In this document: positions 53,761 to 62,863 of the stretch, piece after piece | Layout: each line of letters starts with the position of its first letter | How positions within the stretch are numbered: the first letter of the stretch is position 1 | Made by a program: the position numbers and the translations under genes | NCBI RefSeq assembly: GCF_019431355.1 | Contig: NZ_CP080269.1 | Span: 2,170,001 to 2,234,000 of the forward strand | Source: Paenibacillus sp. R14(2021) | Lineage (GTDB): Bacteria; Bacillota; Bacilli; Paenibacillales; Paenibacillaceae | Reading direction: 5' to 3' | Length of the DNA: 64,000 nucleotides | Notes under the pieces: model-generated | Database searches by the model: none | What the model saw: only the letters and a program-made list of their open reading frames with translations | What the model was told of the DNA's origin: nothing

Positions 53761-54692
53761 CGGTTATTTCTCCTTTCCAAGAAGCGGACAATAAAGACGA
53801 AGACAAACGTCATGGCAAGCAAGATCAGCGCAAGCGACCAGAGCACGTTGTTATGCGTCGAGCCCATGACCGTATTGCCCATGTCAAGCGTAATGACGCT
53901 GGTCAGCGTCGAAGCCGATTCGAACAAGGAGTGCGGAATATGCGGCGAGTTTCCGATAACCATCTGAACCGCCAATGCTTCACCGAATGCACGGGACATG
54001 CCGAGCACGACACCCGTCAGCAGCGAAGGCAGCGTAGTCGGAATGACGATGCGGTAGATCGTCTGCCAGCGCGTAGCACCGAGCGCAAACGACGCTTCCT
54101 TCAAGCCGCGCTGCAAGCCGGAGAGCGCATCGGTCGCGATCGTCGTGATCGTCGGCAGAATCATCATCGACAAGACAATTGCGCCTGCCGCGATCCCGAT
54201 CCCTTGTCCTGGGAAGATCGCGCGGAGCGCAGGTACGACTACGCTTAGACCAACAAAACCGAACACAACGGACGGAATGCCCGCAAGCAATTCGATAACC
54301 GGCTGGAGGATGCGTCTACCGATTCCAGGCATGATTTGCGTCATAAATACAGCCGCGCAGCAGCCAAGAGGCGCCGCGATAAGAGCGGCGAGCAGCGAGG
54401 TGCTGAACGAGCCGAAGATGAATGGCAGTGCGCCATACAGCGGAATATCTGCTTCAGGATCCCATTTGAGTCCGCTGAGCAGCCCGCCGAGGCTGACACC
54501 ATCTCCAAAGAACGTCGTCAAACCGCGTGAAGACACGAAATAGACGATTGCGCCGATCGTAACGACGAGTACTAGAATACACAGCGTCGTAAATACTTTG
54601 CCTACCCATTCCTCCATGACATGCGGTTTGGCCAGGGTACGCGTCGTTCTTGGATGAACGAGTTGTTTATCATTCACAGCGGGCTGCTCCAT
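53757..54692 (-). CDS. pstC: phosphate ABC transporter permease PstC (operon 2)
   Basis: A 311-residue permease with six membrane helices. The EAA loop reads ALGATRWQTIYRIVIPTTLP, with ELLAGIPSVVFGFVGLSVVV and GMSRAFGEALAVQMVIGNSP. The N-terminal cytoplasmic tail of about 30 residues has Arg and Lys residues. AGGAG lies before the ATG. It is separated from pstS by 103 bp that contain a hairpin. Confidence 0.95.
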   Translation of the reverse strand: MEQPAVNDKQLVHPRTTRTLAKPHVMEEWVGKVFTTLCILVLVVTIGAIVYFVSSRGLTTFFGDGVSLGGLLSGLKWDPEADIPLYGALPFIFGSFSTSLLAALIAAPLGCCAAVFMTQIMPGIGRRILQPVIELLAGIPSVVFGFVGLSVVVPALRAIFPGQGIGIAAGAIVLSMMILPTITTIATDALSGLQRGLKEASFALGATRWQTIYRIVIPTTLPSLLTGVVLGMSRAFGEALAVQMVIGNSPHIPHSLFESASTLTSVITLDMGNTVMGSTHNNVLWSLALILLAMTFVFVFIVRFLERRNNR

Positions 54693-54727
54693 CGCTTCTT
54701 CTCTCCTTCAATCATGCTGTTCTTAGA

Positions 54728-54766
54728 CAGTCAAGAAGAGGCGGACTCATCCACCTCTTAAGACTG
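54728..54766 (-). repeat. hairpin between pstS and pstC (operon 2)
   Basis: CAGTC...AAGAGG pairs with CCTCTT...GACTG with an internal bulge. No T-tract follows. It probably stabilises the pstS message or limits read-through, as is common at this position. Confidence 0.45.
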
Positions 54767-54795
54767 CTTATTTATTTCGGCTTTAGGCGTATCGC

Positions 54796-55755
54796 TTATT
54801 TCGATACAGTGCCTGCAGCATCGCGTTTTACTTGCATTTTGCCAACTGGGATATAACCAAGCTCTACAACATCAGCGTTTTGTACTTCGTCGCTCACCAT
54901 GTAGTCAAGGAATGCTTTAGCTGCTGCGTTTGGTTCGCCTTTCGTGTACATGTGCTCGTAAGCCCATACTGGGTAGTCGCCAGTCACGATGTTTTCTTCT
55001 TTTGGTTCTACACCGTTATACTTAATCGTTTTAACTGTGTCATCCAGGTAGGACAGTGCCAAGTAACCAATTGCTCCAGGTGTATCTGTTACGTATTTCT
55101 TAACCGTACCTGACGAATCTTCTTGAATGGATCCTGGTACATCTTCGGATTTCGTGCCAAGTGCGTATTTTTCAAACGTTTTGCGCGTACCGGAGCTGCC
55201 TGGACGGTTGATGATCGTGATCTTCTCGTCTTCGCCGCCAACTTCTTTCCAGTTCTTCACTTTACCTGTGAAGATAGCAACCAATTGTTCTTTTGTCAGG
55301 TTGTCGATAGTAACACTTTTGTTTACGACAGTTGCCATTGCAACGACTGCCACTTGGTGGTCAACAAGTTCTTTCGCTTTGTCAGCGTCAGCGTCCGTGA
55401 ATTTCTCTTCAGCGAAGATATCGGAGTTACCGATGTCTGCTTGGCCGCCTTGTACTTGCGTCAAGCCAGTACCGCTTCCGCCGCCTTGTACTTGAACTGT
55501 GATGCCGCTGTATTTCGAGTCTTCCATGAATTTCTTGGATACTTGATCAACGAGTGGTTGAAGCGCCGTGGAGCCTGCTGCCAGGAGCGAACCGCTAAGC
55601 GCATCGCCGCCTGCGTTACCGCCTGCGTTAGCTGTAGTGCCGTTGTTTGTCTTACCGTTATTTGTAGTGTTGCTGCTGTCCCCTTTGTTTGAGCCGCAAG
55701 CCGCCAGACCGATCGTCAACACGAGTGCTACTACAACGAGTAATGCTTTTTTCAT
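54796..55755 (-). CDS. pstS: phosphate-binding lipoprotein PstS (operon 2)
   Basis: A 319-residue binding protein. The lipoprotein signal LVLTIGLAACGSN gives a lipidated Cys at residue 20. It is followed by an Asn/Gly/Thr-rich tether of about 35 residues, then the phosphate-binding domain with GSTALQPLVDQVSKKFM, VQGGGSGTGLTQVQGGQADI, NRPGSSGTRKTFEKYA and PGAIGYLALSYLDD. It should deliver phosphate to PstCA. It heads operon 2, behind a PHO-box array at 55824-55862. Confidence 0.95.
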   Translation of the reverse strand: MKKALLVVVALVLTIGLAACGSNKGDSSNTTNNGKTNNGTTANAGGNAGGDALSGSLLAAGSTALQPLVDQVSKKFMEDSKYSGITVQVQGGGSGTGLTQVQGGQADIGNSDIFAEEKFTDADADKAKELVDHQVAVVAMATVVNKSVTIDNLTKEQLVAIFTGKVKNWKEVGGEDEKITIINRPGSSGTRKTFEKYALGTKSEDVPGSIQEDSSGTVKKYVTDTPGAIGYLALSYLDDTVKTIKYNGVEPKEENIVTGDYPVWAYEHMYTKGEPNAAAKAFLDYMVSDEVQNADVVELGYIPVGKMQVKRDAAGTVSK

Positions 55756-55808
55756 TTCAGTTCGTTTCTCCTTCCGCTATCCGTGCGGTTAATTTGTTTA
55801 CAAGACCT

Positions 55809-55862
55809 ATTGTACGTTGACCTTATTAATTTGATATTTTCTTAGTGTTAACGGAATGCTAA
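55809..55862 (-). promoter_or_regulatory. PHO-box array and -10 element of pst operon 2
   Basis: Read on the minus strand, TTAGCA, TTAACA, AAAATA and TTAATA (55862 to 55824) each start 11 bp apart, the TTAACA-like 6+5 spacing of PhoP sites in Bacillus. TACAAT at 55814-55809 is the candidate -10. Three of the four hexamers match well. Confidence 0.65.
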
Positions 55863-55942
55863 AACTTCATAGATTTATTGAATAAATGATATAGGTAATA
55901 TAAAATTATTGTATAAAATCACCCTGAAGGGAATTTTAAGTC

Positions 55943-56857
55943 ATGAGTATATTAAGACTACAAATCCTAGTGCTGCTCTCCGAGCTGAAGAAAGTCACCA
56001 CTGTCGCGGAGGAAATCGGCGTCAAGCAGCCGACTGTCAGCTTTCATATGCGCAAGCTAGAAGAAGAATGGGGCGCACCTCTGTTCGAAATTAAAACCGG
56101 TAAAGTGCTGCTTACGGAATCCGGCCAGCTGCTCTACCGGTACGCTGCGGAAATCGACCGCATCTACAAGGAAGCCCAGTCACGGTTTCAAGCTTTCCGG
56201 CAAACGGGTGAGCATCGCTTAGTGGTCGGCATTACCGACACTGCTTCCTCCCTATTGTTCAGAACCGACTGGATCGCGCAAGCATCGCAGTCTTCAGGCA
56301 TGCAGTTAAAGCTGATCACCGGCCAGCATGCCGCACTGCTTGAGCAGCTTCAGACCGGATCTATCGATTTCATGATCAGCGGTAACCCGCGCCTGCCTGC
56401 CGGTGGATTGATAACCCCCGCAGCAGCCTTGCAGCTTGAAGTCATTTCGGATGACCGATTAGCACTCTTCATGAGTGCAGGCCACGCACTTGCTGCCGGT
56501 CCGACTATTCCGGCTTATAAGCTGGCAGGTCAATCCCTCGTCGAGCTGGTCGACCTCCCTCTCCAAGAAAGCATCCTCAATTGGGAAACGCATGAGAAGG
56601 TTACCCTATCCCGGGCGTGGGCGGCAGATCGAATCGATCTCGTATTCAATGCGGTTGCAGACGGCTCCATGCTCGCCATTTTGCCGGTTAGGACTTCTGC
56701 ACGCGCTCCTGAAGGCGTCACCTTCATCCCGCTGCCTGGACAGTCTGTGCCTTGGCAGTGGACAGCGGCTTGGCGCAGCGACTATTGGAATTCGCAAGTC
56801 GTACAGCGCGTTGCCTCGCTGCTCCGTGAGGACGAATGGAATAAGCAGCAGGTGTAA
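55943..56857 (+). CDS. LysR-family regulator between the two pst operons
   Basis: A 304-residue LysR-type regulator. The N-terminal HTH reads LSELKKVTTVAEEIGVKQPT then VSFHMRKLEEEW, and the effector domain is at about 88-295 (HRLVVGITDTASSLLFRTDW, IDFMISGNPRLPAGG). AAGGGAA lies upstream of the ATG. It is divergent from pstS of operon 2 (187 bp between starts) and convergent with phoU of operon 1. Control of the divergent pst operon is a natural guess but is not usual for pst; the effector is unknown. Confidence 0.88.
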   Translation: MSILRLQILVLLSELKKVTTVAEEIGVKQPTVSFHMRKLEEEWGAPLFEIKTGKVLLTESGQLLYRYAAEIDRIYKEAQSRFQAFRQTGEHRLVVGITDTASSLLFRTDWIAQASQSSGMQLKLITGQHAALLEQLQTGSIDFMISGNPRLPAGGLITPAAALQLEVISDDRLALFMSAGHALAAGPTIPAYKLAGQSLVELVDLPLQESILNWETHEKVTLSRAWAADRIDLVFNAVADGSMLAILPVRTSARAPEGVTFIPLPGQSVPWQWTAAWRSDYWNSQVVQRVASLLREDEWNKQQV

Positions 56858-56862
56858 CAAAG

Positions 56863-56904
56863 CAAAGAGCAGTCAATCGATATGCTTCGATTGACTGCTC
56901 TTTG
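56863..56904. terminator. hairpin terminator between LysR and phoU (operon 1)
   Basis: An 18-bp perfect stem CAAAGAGCAGTCAATCGA / TCGATTGACTGCTCTTTG with a TATGCT loop. T-tracts are short on both strands, so termination may be partial. Confidence 0.7.
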
Positions 56905-56930
56905 GGCATGCTATTACTCTTGGTCAAGTC

Positions 56931-57593
56931 CTACGAGTTCAAATCTGGGCGCGCACCCGTTACCAGGTACACAACGGACTCGCCAATGTTGGTCGCATGA
57001 TCAGCGAAACGCTCGATATAACGGCCTACGAAGCTGAGCAGGTTAGCCTGGGAAATCGTTGTCGGGTTCTCCATCATAAGCGAGAAGAGCTCCCGGATAA
57101 TTTGGGCATAAAGCGCATCGACCAAATCATCGTCCTTGGCCATTTTGTACGCCATGTTCACGTTCTCTTGAACGAACGATTGAATGGATTCGTAAGTCAT
57201 CATCTGCACGATTTGCGACATGCGCGGCAGATCGATGAGCGGCTTGATGAGCGTTTGGCCTTCCAGTCGGATAACGACTTTGGCGACGTCGACTGCCAAA
57301 TCACCCATCCGCTCCAAGTCACTTGCGATCTTGAAAGCGACGAGGATGCGGCGCAGGTCCTTCGCTACCGGCTGCTGCGTTGCGATAAGCGTTGCTCCGA
57401 GCTCTGAAATTTTTTCTTCAATTCTATTAAGCTCCTTGTCTTCCTTTACGATCCGTCTCGCTTCGTCGGCATCGACTTTCTCGAGTGCCTCCATCGAATT
57501 GGCTATTGCCGTTTCGACCCGCCGTCCCATATCAACGATCAGTTCGTTCAGTTCTTCAAGGCCATGGTCAAACTCTTTCCTCTTCGTCATCAT
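56931..57593 (-). CDS. phoU: phosphate-specific transport accessory protein PhoU (operon 1)
   Basis: A PhoU protein of about 220 residues with the two helical repeats (VETAIANSMEALEKVDADEA; SFVQENVNMAYKMAKDDDLV) and the metal segments IASDLERMGDLAVDVAKVV and YIERFADHATNIGESVVYLV. The start is uncertain: ATG ATG at 57593-57588 or a GTG at 57617. It ends operon 1, 39 bp after pstB. It is a clear paralogue of the operon 2 protein. Confidence 0.93.
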   Translation of the reverse strand: MMTKRKEFDHGLEELNELIVDMGRRVETAIANSMEALEKVDADEARRIVKEDKELNRIEEKISELGATLIATQQPVAKDLRRILVAFKIASDLERMGDLAVDVAKVVIRLEGQTLIKPLIDLPRMSQIVQMMTYESIQSFVQENVNMAYKMAKDDDLVDALYAQIIRELFSLMMENPTTISQANLLSFVGRYIERFADHATNIGESVVYLVTGARPDLNS

Positions 57594-57632
57594 GCCTTCA
57601 TCGTTCTCCCTCTCCACATAAATGTCAGGTGA

Positions 57633-58403
57633 TTAGCCAAACCGGCCGCTGATATAATCTTCGGTACGCTGGTCGCGCGGGTTCGAGAACAGCTTCTCCG
57701 TATCGGAGAACTCCACCACTTCGCCATTTAGGAAGAACACAGTCTGATTGGAAACACGTGCTGCCTGGTGCATATTGTGCGTAACCATTACAATCGTGTA
57801 TTTGTCCTTCAGTTCCTGTGCCAATTCCTCGATTTTGAGCGTCGAGATCGGGTCGAGAGCTGAAGTCGCTTCATCCATGAGAAGGACATCCGGATTTACG
57901 GCAATCGCGCGAGCGATGCACAAGCGCTGCTGTTGTCCACCGGACAGGCTGAGCGCGGAACGCTTCAAATAATCCTTGACTTCATCCCACAGCACTGCGG
58001 AACGAAGGCTGGTTTCAACGATTTCATCCAGCTTCTGTTTGCTGCGAATGCCATGCAGACGCGGACCGTAGGCCACATTGTCGTAGATCGATTTCGGGAA
58101 CGGATTCGGCTGCTGGAAGACCATGCCGACCTTCTTCCGAAGCGTCTCCACATCGACCTCTTTGGAGTAAATGTCAGCGCCGCCGATGAGGACCTTGCCT
58201 TCGATGCGCGTGTTCGGAATCATATCGTTCATGCGGTTCAGCGTACGAAGCAGCGTTGATTTGCCGCAGCCGGAGGGTCCGATGAAAGCGGTAATTGCTT
58301 TCTCCGGAATATCCATCGTTACATTTTTGAGGGCATGAAAGTTTCCGTAAAACAAATTTAATTTATGAATATCGATCAAGGTTTGCGAAGCGATGGATTG
58401 CAT
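57633..58403 (-). CDS. pstB: phosphate ABC transporter ATPase PstB (operon 1)
   Basis: A 256-residue PstB with Walker [31 protein letters not shown], the signature [14 protein letters not shown], Walker [14 protein letters not shown] (Ala in place of the usual Pro after Glu, as in many PstB) and the switch [13 protein letters not shown]. The start at 58403 has ATGGAGGAG at 8 nt; an upstream ATG adds nine residues but is less well placed. Confidence 0.95.
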   Translation of the reverse strand: MQSIASQTLIDIHKLNLFYGNFHALKNVTMDIPEKAITAFIGPSGCGKSTLLRTLNRMNDMIPNTRIEGKVLIGGADIYSKEVDVETLRKKVGMVFQQPNPFPKSIYDNVAYGPRLHGIRSKQKLDEIVETSLRSAVLWDEVKDYLKRSALSLSGGQQQRLCIARAIAVNPDVLLMDEATSALDPISTLKIEELAQELKDKYTIVMVTHNMHQAARVSNQTVFFLNGEVVEFSDTEKLFSNPRDQRTEDYISGRFG

Positions 58404-58536
58404 ATCGTTCTCCTCCATATAGGTGGACATACGTCCGAGTCAATCTTATGGTTAATCGTAGCCCTAAATTGTCAAAGTCATATGTTTGTTTTGTAAACGC
58501 AGCGTAAAATTTATTTCCGATCCGGAATTGCTGTGT

Positions 58537-59439
58537 TTAGCGTGTTCTACGTGCATTAACCCAGAGCGGTACCCGGAACACGATGTTGATGAGCAGGACG
58601 ACAAAGACCAGTACAGCCGCTGCTTTCTCGGCGATCAGCTGCGCATCGGGCACAATGGCTTCCGACTGAACGTACCAGAGGTGAACGGCCAGCGTTGCGC
58701 CTGGGGACAACAGATTGAAGTCCCACATGACACCGGAAGAAGAGACGCCCGCGGTCAAGATAATGACGGCACTTTCACCGAAAGCACGGCCTGCAACGAG
58801 ACAGATCCCCGTGATAATCCCATTGAGCGCGACAGGAACAAGTACGCGGCGGATCGTTTGCAGATGGGTGCTCCCTAAGGCGAAGGATGCACTTTTCATC
58901 TCCTGCGGCACCGAACGAATCGCTTCCTCCGTAACGCGGGTAAGCACCGGCAAGTTCAGAAATGCCAAGCTGACGGCTCCGCCGATGATTGTAAGTCCAA
59001 CATCCATCGCTTCGACGAATAATGCGATACCGAAGAGACCGAATATAATAGAAGGCACAGATGCCAAGCCTTCCACGCAGATGCGAATGAACGTAATGAA
59101 TTTGTTATTCGGCGCGAATTCGGCCAAATAGATGCCTGCCGCCATACCGAGCGGAATCGAAATAACGAGCGAGATGAATAGAACGTAGAACGAGTTGAAC
59201 AGCACGGGACCGATCCCGCCGCCTTCGTCCATTTCGCTCGGCAAGCCGTAGAGGAATCCCCAATCCAGCTGCGGCAGTCCTTTTTTGAGGATCATAAACA
59301 GCAACCCGCAAATGAATAAAATCGTACAGATGCCGATCAGCCAAACAATACCCGTAAACAGGCGATTGTTAAACCTGTTCAGGCTTTTGCGAGAAGCAAA
59401 TGGATTCATTGCAGGGGCTGCAGATTTATTTACGCTCAT
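58537..59439 (-). CDS. pstA: phosphate ABC transporter permease PstA (operon 1)
   Basis: A 300-residue permease. The EAA loop reads FALGSTHLQTIRRVLVPVAL, with LASVPSIIFGLFGIALF and GRAFGESAVIILTAG. The C-terminus ends in Arg-rich NARRTR. The ATG shares one base with the pstC stop (TAATG), with GAGGGG upstream, so the two permeases are coupled. A 133-bp gap separates it from pstB. Confidence 0.95.
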   Translation of the reverse strand: MSVNKSAAPAMNPFASRKSLNRFNNRLFTGIVWLIGICTILFICGLLFMILKKGLPQLDWGFLYGLPSEMDEGGGIGPVLFNSFYVLFISLVISIPLGMAAGIYLAEFAPNNKFITFIRICVEGLASVPSIIFGLFGIALFVEAMDVGLTIIGGAVSLAFLNLPVLTRVTEEAIRSVPQEMKSASFALGSTHLQTIRRVLVPVALNGIITGICLVAGRAFGESAVIILTAGVSSSGVMWDFNLLSPGATLAVHLWYVQSEAIVPDAQLIAEKAAAVLVFVVLLINIVFRVPLWVNARRTR

Positions 59440-60401
59440 TATTTTACCCCTCTTCCTTGAATCATGCGGACGATTACGATCATAATCAACGAGATAATCA
59501 GCAGGATGAAGCCCATCATATATAACGCGTAGTTCCAAGTGGAATCAAACGGGACATTCGCAATTTGCATGACGATGTTACTCGTCAGTACCGAAGTTGG
59601 CTTGAACAGCGCATCAGCCAGCTGCGGCGTGTTTCCGATAACCATAACGACGGCCATTGTTTCGCCGATCGCGCGGGCCATGCCGAGAATAACGGCGTAC
59701 ATAATGCCGCTCTTAGCCGCAGGAAGCACAACACGGACAATCGTTTGAAAACGGGTCGAACCGAGCGCGTAGGAAGCATCGCGAAATTTCTTAGGAACTG
59801 CGACGATGGAATCGTCTGTGATGCGGCTGATTGTGGGCAGTACCATGATGGTCAGCACGATAGCGGCTGCCAGGATGCCATCACCCATGTTCGTGCCCGT
59901 CGTTGCACGCAGCATCGGAATCAACACCGTCAAGCCGAGAAAACCGTATACGACGGAAGGAATACCCACGAGCAGATCAAGAATAGGACGCAGAGCGGTC
60001 TTCAGCCATGTAGGCGTCATTTCCGATAGAAAAACAGCAATAAGGACAGATAGCGGAACCGAAATCACCATGGTTAGCAGCGTCAAAGCAAACGTACCGA
60101 AAATAAACACGAACGCGCCGTACTGCTCGTTCTCCGGCACCCAGTCAGTGGACAAGAAGAAATCTTTCACCGATACGGTTTCGAAGGTGAGCACGCCCGT
60201 GCGGCCCATTAGAAACAAGATCGAGAACAAGATTAAACAAACGAATACCGCGCTGGCGATGCAAATTATTTTGAACGTGCGGTTGTAGAACGAGAGTCTT
60301 GCTTTGCGGCTGAAGATTTTGCCGGACGAAGCTTCCAGGCTTCTTCCAAGCTCTTCGCCGGAGTAAGCTCTCCCGGAAGTTTGTGCTTCCATCATACTCA
60401 T
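59439..60401 (-). CDS. pstC: phosphate ABC transporter permease PstC (operon 1)
   Basis: A 320-residue permease. The N-terminal cytoplasmic segment of about 45 residues is longer than usual. Six membrane helices follow, with LDLLVGIPSVVYGFLGLTVL, the EAA loop ALGSTRFQTIVRVVLPAA and MARAIGETMAVVMVIGNTP. GAGGAGAAGG precedes the ATG. A terminator-like hairpin lies between it and pstS. Confidence 0.95.
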   Translation of the reverse strand: MSMMEAQTSGRAYSGEELGRSLEASSGKIFSRKARLSFYNRTFKIICIASAVFVCLILFSILFLMGRTGVLTFETVSVKDFFLSTDWVPENEQYGAFVFIFGTFALTLLTMVISVPLSVLIAVFLSEMTPTWLKTALRPILDLLVGIPSVVYGFLGLTVLIPMLRATTGTNMGDGILAAAIVLTIMVLPTISRITDDSIVAVPKKFRDASYALGSTRFQTIVRVVLPAAKSGIMYAVILGMARAIGETMAVVMVIGNTPQLADALFKPTSVLTSNIVMQIANVPFDSTWNYALYMMGFILLIISLIMIVIVRMIQGRGVK

Positions 60402-60424
60402 AACGACCCTTCTCCTCTCATTTC

Positions 60425-60471
60425 AAAAAGAGAGAAGCCAGCTTCCCGCTTAATATGCAGAAGCTGGCTTC
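60425..60471 (-). terminator. internal terminator/attenuator between pstS and pstC (operon 1)
   Basis: GAAGCCAGCTTC pairs perfectly with GAAGCTGGCTTC across a 14-base loop, followed on the minus strand by TCTCTTTTTG. It would make pstS mRNA more abundant than that of the permeases. Confidence 0.75.
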
Positions 60472-60499
60472 ACTTGTAACTTGCTGGTCCGGTTAGGTC

Positions 60500-61363
60500 T
60501 TACGCGTTTTTCATTGCGGACAGCGGGATGAATTTAAGTTTTTTCAGGGAACCTGTTTGGAACTTCGTGCTTTGTACATAATCGATGAATGCTTTAACGA
60601 CGCCAGAAGGTTGGCCTTTTGTCATGTAGTAGCCGTAAGCCCATACTTTGTACGAACCGTTAATAACGTTTGCTTCAGATGGAGCAACATTGTTGATTTT
60701 CATAGCTTTCATTTTCGCAGTTACATACACAAGGTCGATATAACCGATTGCGTTTGGCGTCGTTTCGATCGCTGTTTTCATATCGCCGCTCGATTTAACT
60801 TCTTTGTAGTTGGAGCCTTTCGTCATGAAGTCTGTACCGTTCAATGCTTTGACTTGGAAGTTAACGCGCGTGCCGGAACCGAATGCACGGTTAACGACGA
60901 CGATGTCAGCATCGGAACCGCCAACTTCTTTCCAGTTCGTGATTTTACCGGAGAAGATGCCTTGCAGTTGAGCTGTGCTCAGGCTGCTTACGCCAACGTT
61001 GCTGTTCGCAACAGCCGCGAAAGGAATAACCGCTACTTTGTTTGCGACTTGGCCGTCGAATTTCTTGAAGCCAGGTACGTCTGTGGAAGCATCCCAGTCG
61101 CATGCGCCGATGTCGGCAATGCCTTTACGTACGGATTGCGGTCCAGTTACGGAGCCGGCTGCAGATGCCGAAATTCTAACTTTCGGGTTCAGCTTCTTGA
61201 ATTCATTTGCCGCTTGAAGCGTCAAAGGAAGCAGTGCCGACGAACCGTTGACTACGATACGGCCGCTAAGTTTGCTGGATGCGCTAACTGCAGATACGCT
61301 TCCGAATGTGAGGGAAAGAGCCATGACTGCCAAACCGATGTTTCTGATCCATTTTGTTTTCAT
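60500..61363 (-). CDS. pstS: phosphate-binding protein PstS without lipobox (operon 1)
   Basis: A 287-residue PstS-family binding protein. The signal peptide MKTKWIRNIGLAVMALSL... ends near SAVSASS and has no lipobox Cys, so the protein looks like a released or non-covalently held binder. Phosphate-site segments are GSSALLPLTLQAANEFKK, SAAGSVTGPQSVRKGIADIG, NRAFGSGTRVNFQVKAL and PNAIGYIDLVY. It is 32 residues shorter than the operon 2 protein and lacks its Asn/Gly tether. It starts 42 bp after the preceding gene, with GGAG before the ATG. Confidence 0.93.
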   Translation of the reverse strand: MKTKWIRNIGLAVMALSLTFGSVSAVSASSKLSGRIVVNGSSALLPLTLQAANEFKKLNPKVRISASAAGSVTGPQSVRKGIADIGACDWDASTDVPGFKKFDGQVANKVAVIPFAAVANSNVGVSSLSTAQLQGIFSGKITNWKEVGGSDADIVVVNRAFGSGTRVNFQVKALNGTDFMTKGSNYKEVKSSGDMKTAIETTPNAIGYIDLVYVTAKMKAMKINNVAPSEANVINGSYKVWAYGYYMTKGQPSGVVKAFIDYVQSTKFQTGSLKKLKFIPLSAMKNA

Positions 61364-61404
61364 TGTGTTGTAAATCTCCTCTCGAATTTTACGATTATAG
61401 TAGA

Positions 61405-62805
61405 TTAGTTCGTTACTTTTTTGAGAACTTCGCCATTAGCTACATATGTCGCATCGTCAATTACGAATGCGATCGGCGCGCCCGCTGCTGCTACAACTTC
61501 AGACACATTACCTTCCAGGTCGCCAAGCGATTTGGAAGTACCGGCAGCTGCATCAACTTCGTACACGCCTGTTTTGTCGCCCGCATCTGTCAGCGCGTAG
61601 ATTTTGCCGCCTGCCATTGTAGCTTGCAGCACGTCTTTGTCGCCGATAATTGTCGTCAGCTTCTTGTCTTTCGCAACTGCAACGAGGGAAGAAGGCTTGT
61701 TGTCTTCTACGCTTACGTAGTAAGCTTGGCTGCCGTCAGCCGCTGCGCCTACGAATACTTTGTCATCCGTCGAAGTCGTCAGTTTCACTGGAACTGCGTC
61801 TTTCACCGAAGCATCGAAGAAATAGACTTGCGGCTCGGTGCCCTTGATATCGATCGCCACGTCATCGGATTCCACTGGCTTCGTGGCATCAGCCGTTACT
61901 GCACCCGGCTTCGTCACGACATAGTAGAACTTCGTGCCGTCAGCGGATACGCTCAGGTTTGTTTTGTAATCCAGCTTGTCGTCAAGCACTTTCGTCAGTG
62001 TACCGTCAGCGATGTTCAGCTTCTGGATCACAGTACCTTTGTCGCCTTGCAGGAAGAAGATCGAGCTGCTGTCGGGGGACCATACAAGCTCGGGCTTGAT
62101 GGAGTTGTCCGTCGAAACCGTCTTCGTATCAAACTTCTTGCTTGTCAGGTCAATTACGTAAACCAGACCGTCTTCGTCGGTGTAAGCTGCTTTCGTACCG
62201 TTCGGGGATACCGTCAGCTCGGAAGCCGTCGAGGAAGTCATCAGCTGTTGGAACGCGCCTGTTTTGGCATCAACGATGTAGTCCGTGCGGCCGTCTTCCG
62301 TCAGCGTCGAAGCAAGCAGGTGACCAGCGTCGATCCAGCTTACGTTGTCCGCGTGGACCTTCTCGACTGCATCGATCCATACTTGGCCTTGAGCGTCTTT
62401 CGCCGCGTCCACATCGAAGAGTGCAATGAAGTCTTCAACCGAGATATAGTAAGAAGCTCCTACGATTTCGATTGGATGTTGCATTGCCGTTTGCTCGCCG
62501 TCTACCAAAGCTTCTTTCGAACCTTTGTGCAGCTCAACGGAATGGCCGTGAAAATAAGCGGTAACGCCTGCCTTCACGTTAACAACAAACAATACGCCTG
62601 CTGCCTTGCCCAAGTCACGCAGTGATACAAAAGTCGTGCCGTTCTTTTGAATCGAACCTACGGAGATGGATGCGTCGTTAACCATCAGATTGAACGAAGA
62701 AGTTGCTACCACGTTTTGTGCAGATGCTGCCGAAACGACACCCGTTGCGGACGTGCTTAGCGCAGCTGCCAGCGCAGAAATCAAAAGCGTTTTTTTCATG
62801 GACAT
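61405..62805 (-). CDS. secreted copper-amine-oxidase-N / beta-propeller-like protein heading pst operon 1
   Basis: A 466-residue exported protein. A signal peptide covers 1-27 (ALSTSATGVVSA). A copper-amine-oxidase-like N-domain lies at about 35-150 (VGSIQKNGTTFVSLRDLGKA, VVNVKAGVTAYFHGHSVEL). A region of TolB/WD40-like blades follows at about 155-460 (ELTVSPNGTKAAYTDEDGLV, ELVWSPDSSSIFFLQGD, NLSVSADGTKFYYVV). No catalytic motif is visible. It is the first gene behind the PHO-box array and sits 42 bp before pstS, so it is probably Pho-regulated. It may bind phosphorylated ligands at the cell surface, but this is only inferred from position. Confidence 0.82.
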   Translation of the reverse strand: MSMKKTLLISALAAALSTSATGVVSAASAQNVVATSSFNLMVNDASISVGSIQKNGTTFVSLRDLGKAAGVLFVVNVKAGVTAYFHGHSVELHKGSKEALVDGEQTAMQHPIEIVGASYYISVEDFIALFDVDAAKDAQGQVWIDAVEKVHADNVSWIDAGHLLASTLTEDGRTDYIVDAKTGAFQQLMTSSTASELTVSPNGTKAAYTDEDGLVYVIDLTSKKFDTKTVSTDNSIKPELVWSPDSSSIFFLQGDKGTVIQKLNIADGTLTKVLDDKLDYKTNLSVSADGTKFYYVVTKPGAVTADATKPVESDDVAIDIKGTEPQVYFFDASVKDAVPVKLTTSTDDKVFVGAAADGSQAYYVSVEDNKPSSLVAVAKDKKLTTIIGDKDVLQATMAGGKIYALTDAGDKTGVYEVDAAAGTSKSLGDLEGNVSEVVAAAGAPIAFVIDDATYVANGEVLKKVTN

Positions 62806-62863
62806 TTGTCTTTATCACCCTTCTGATATGGTTTCTTAACGCACTTCGCTATGTACAAGATCG

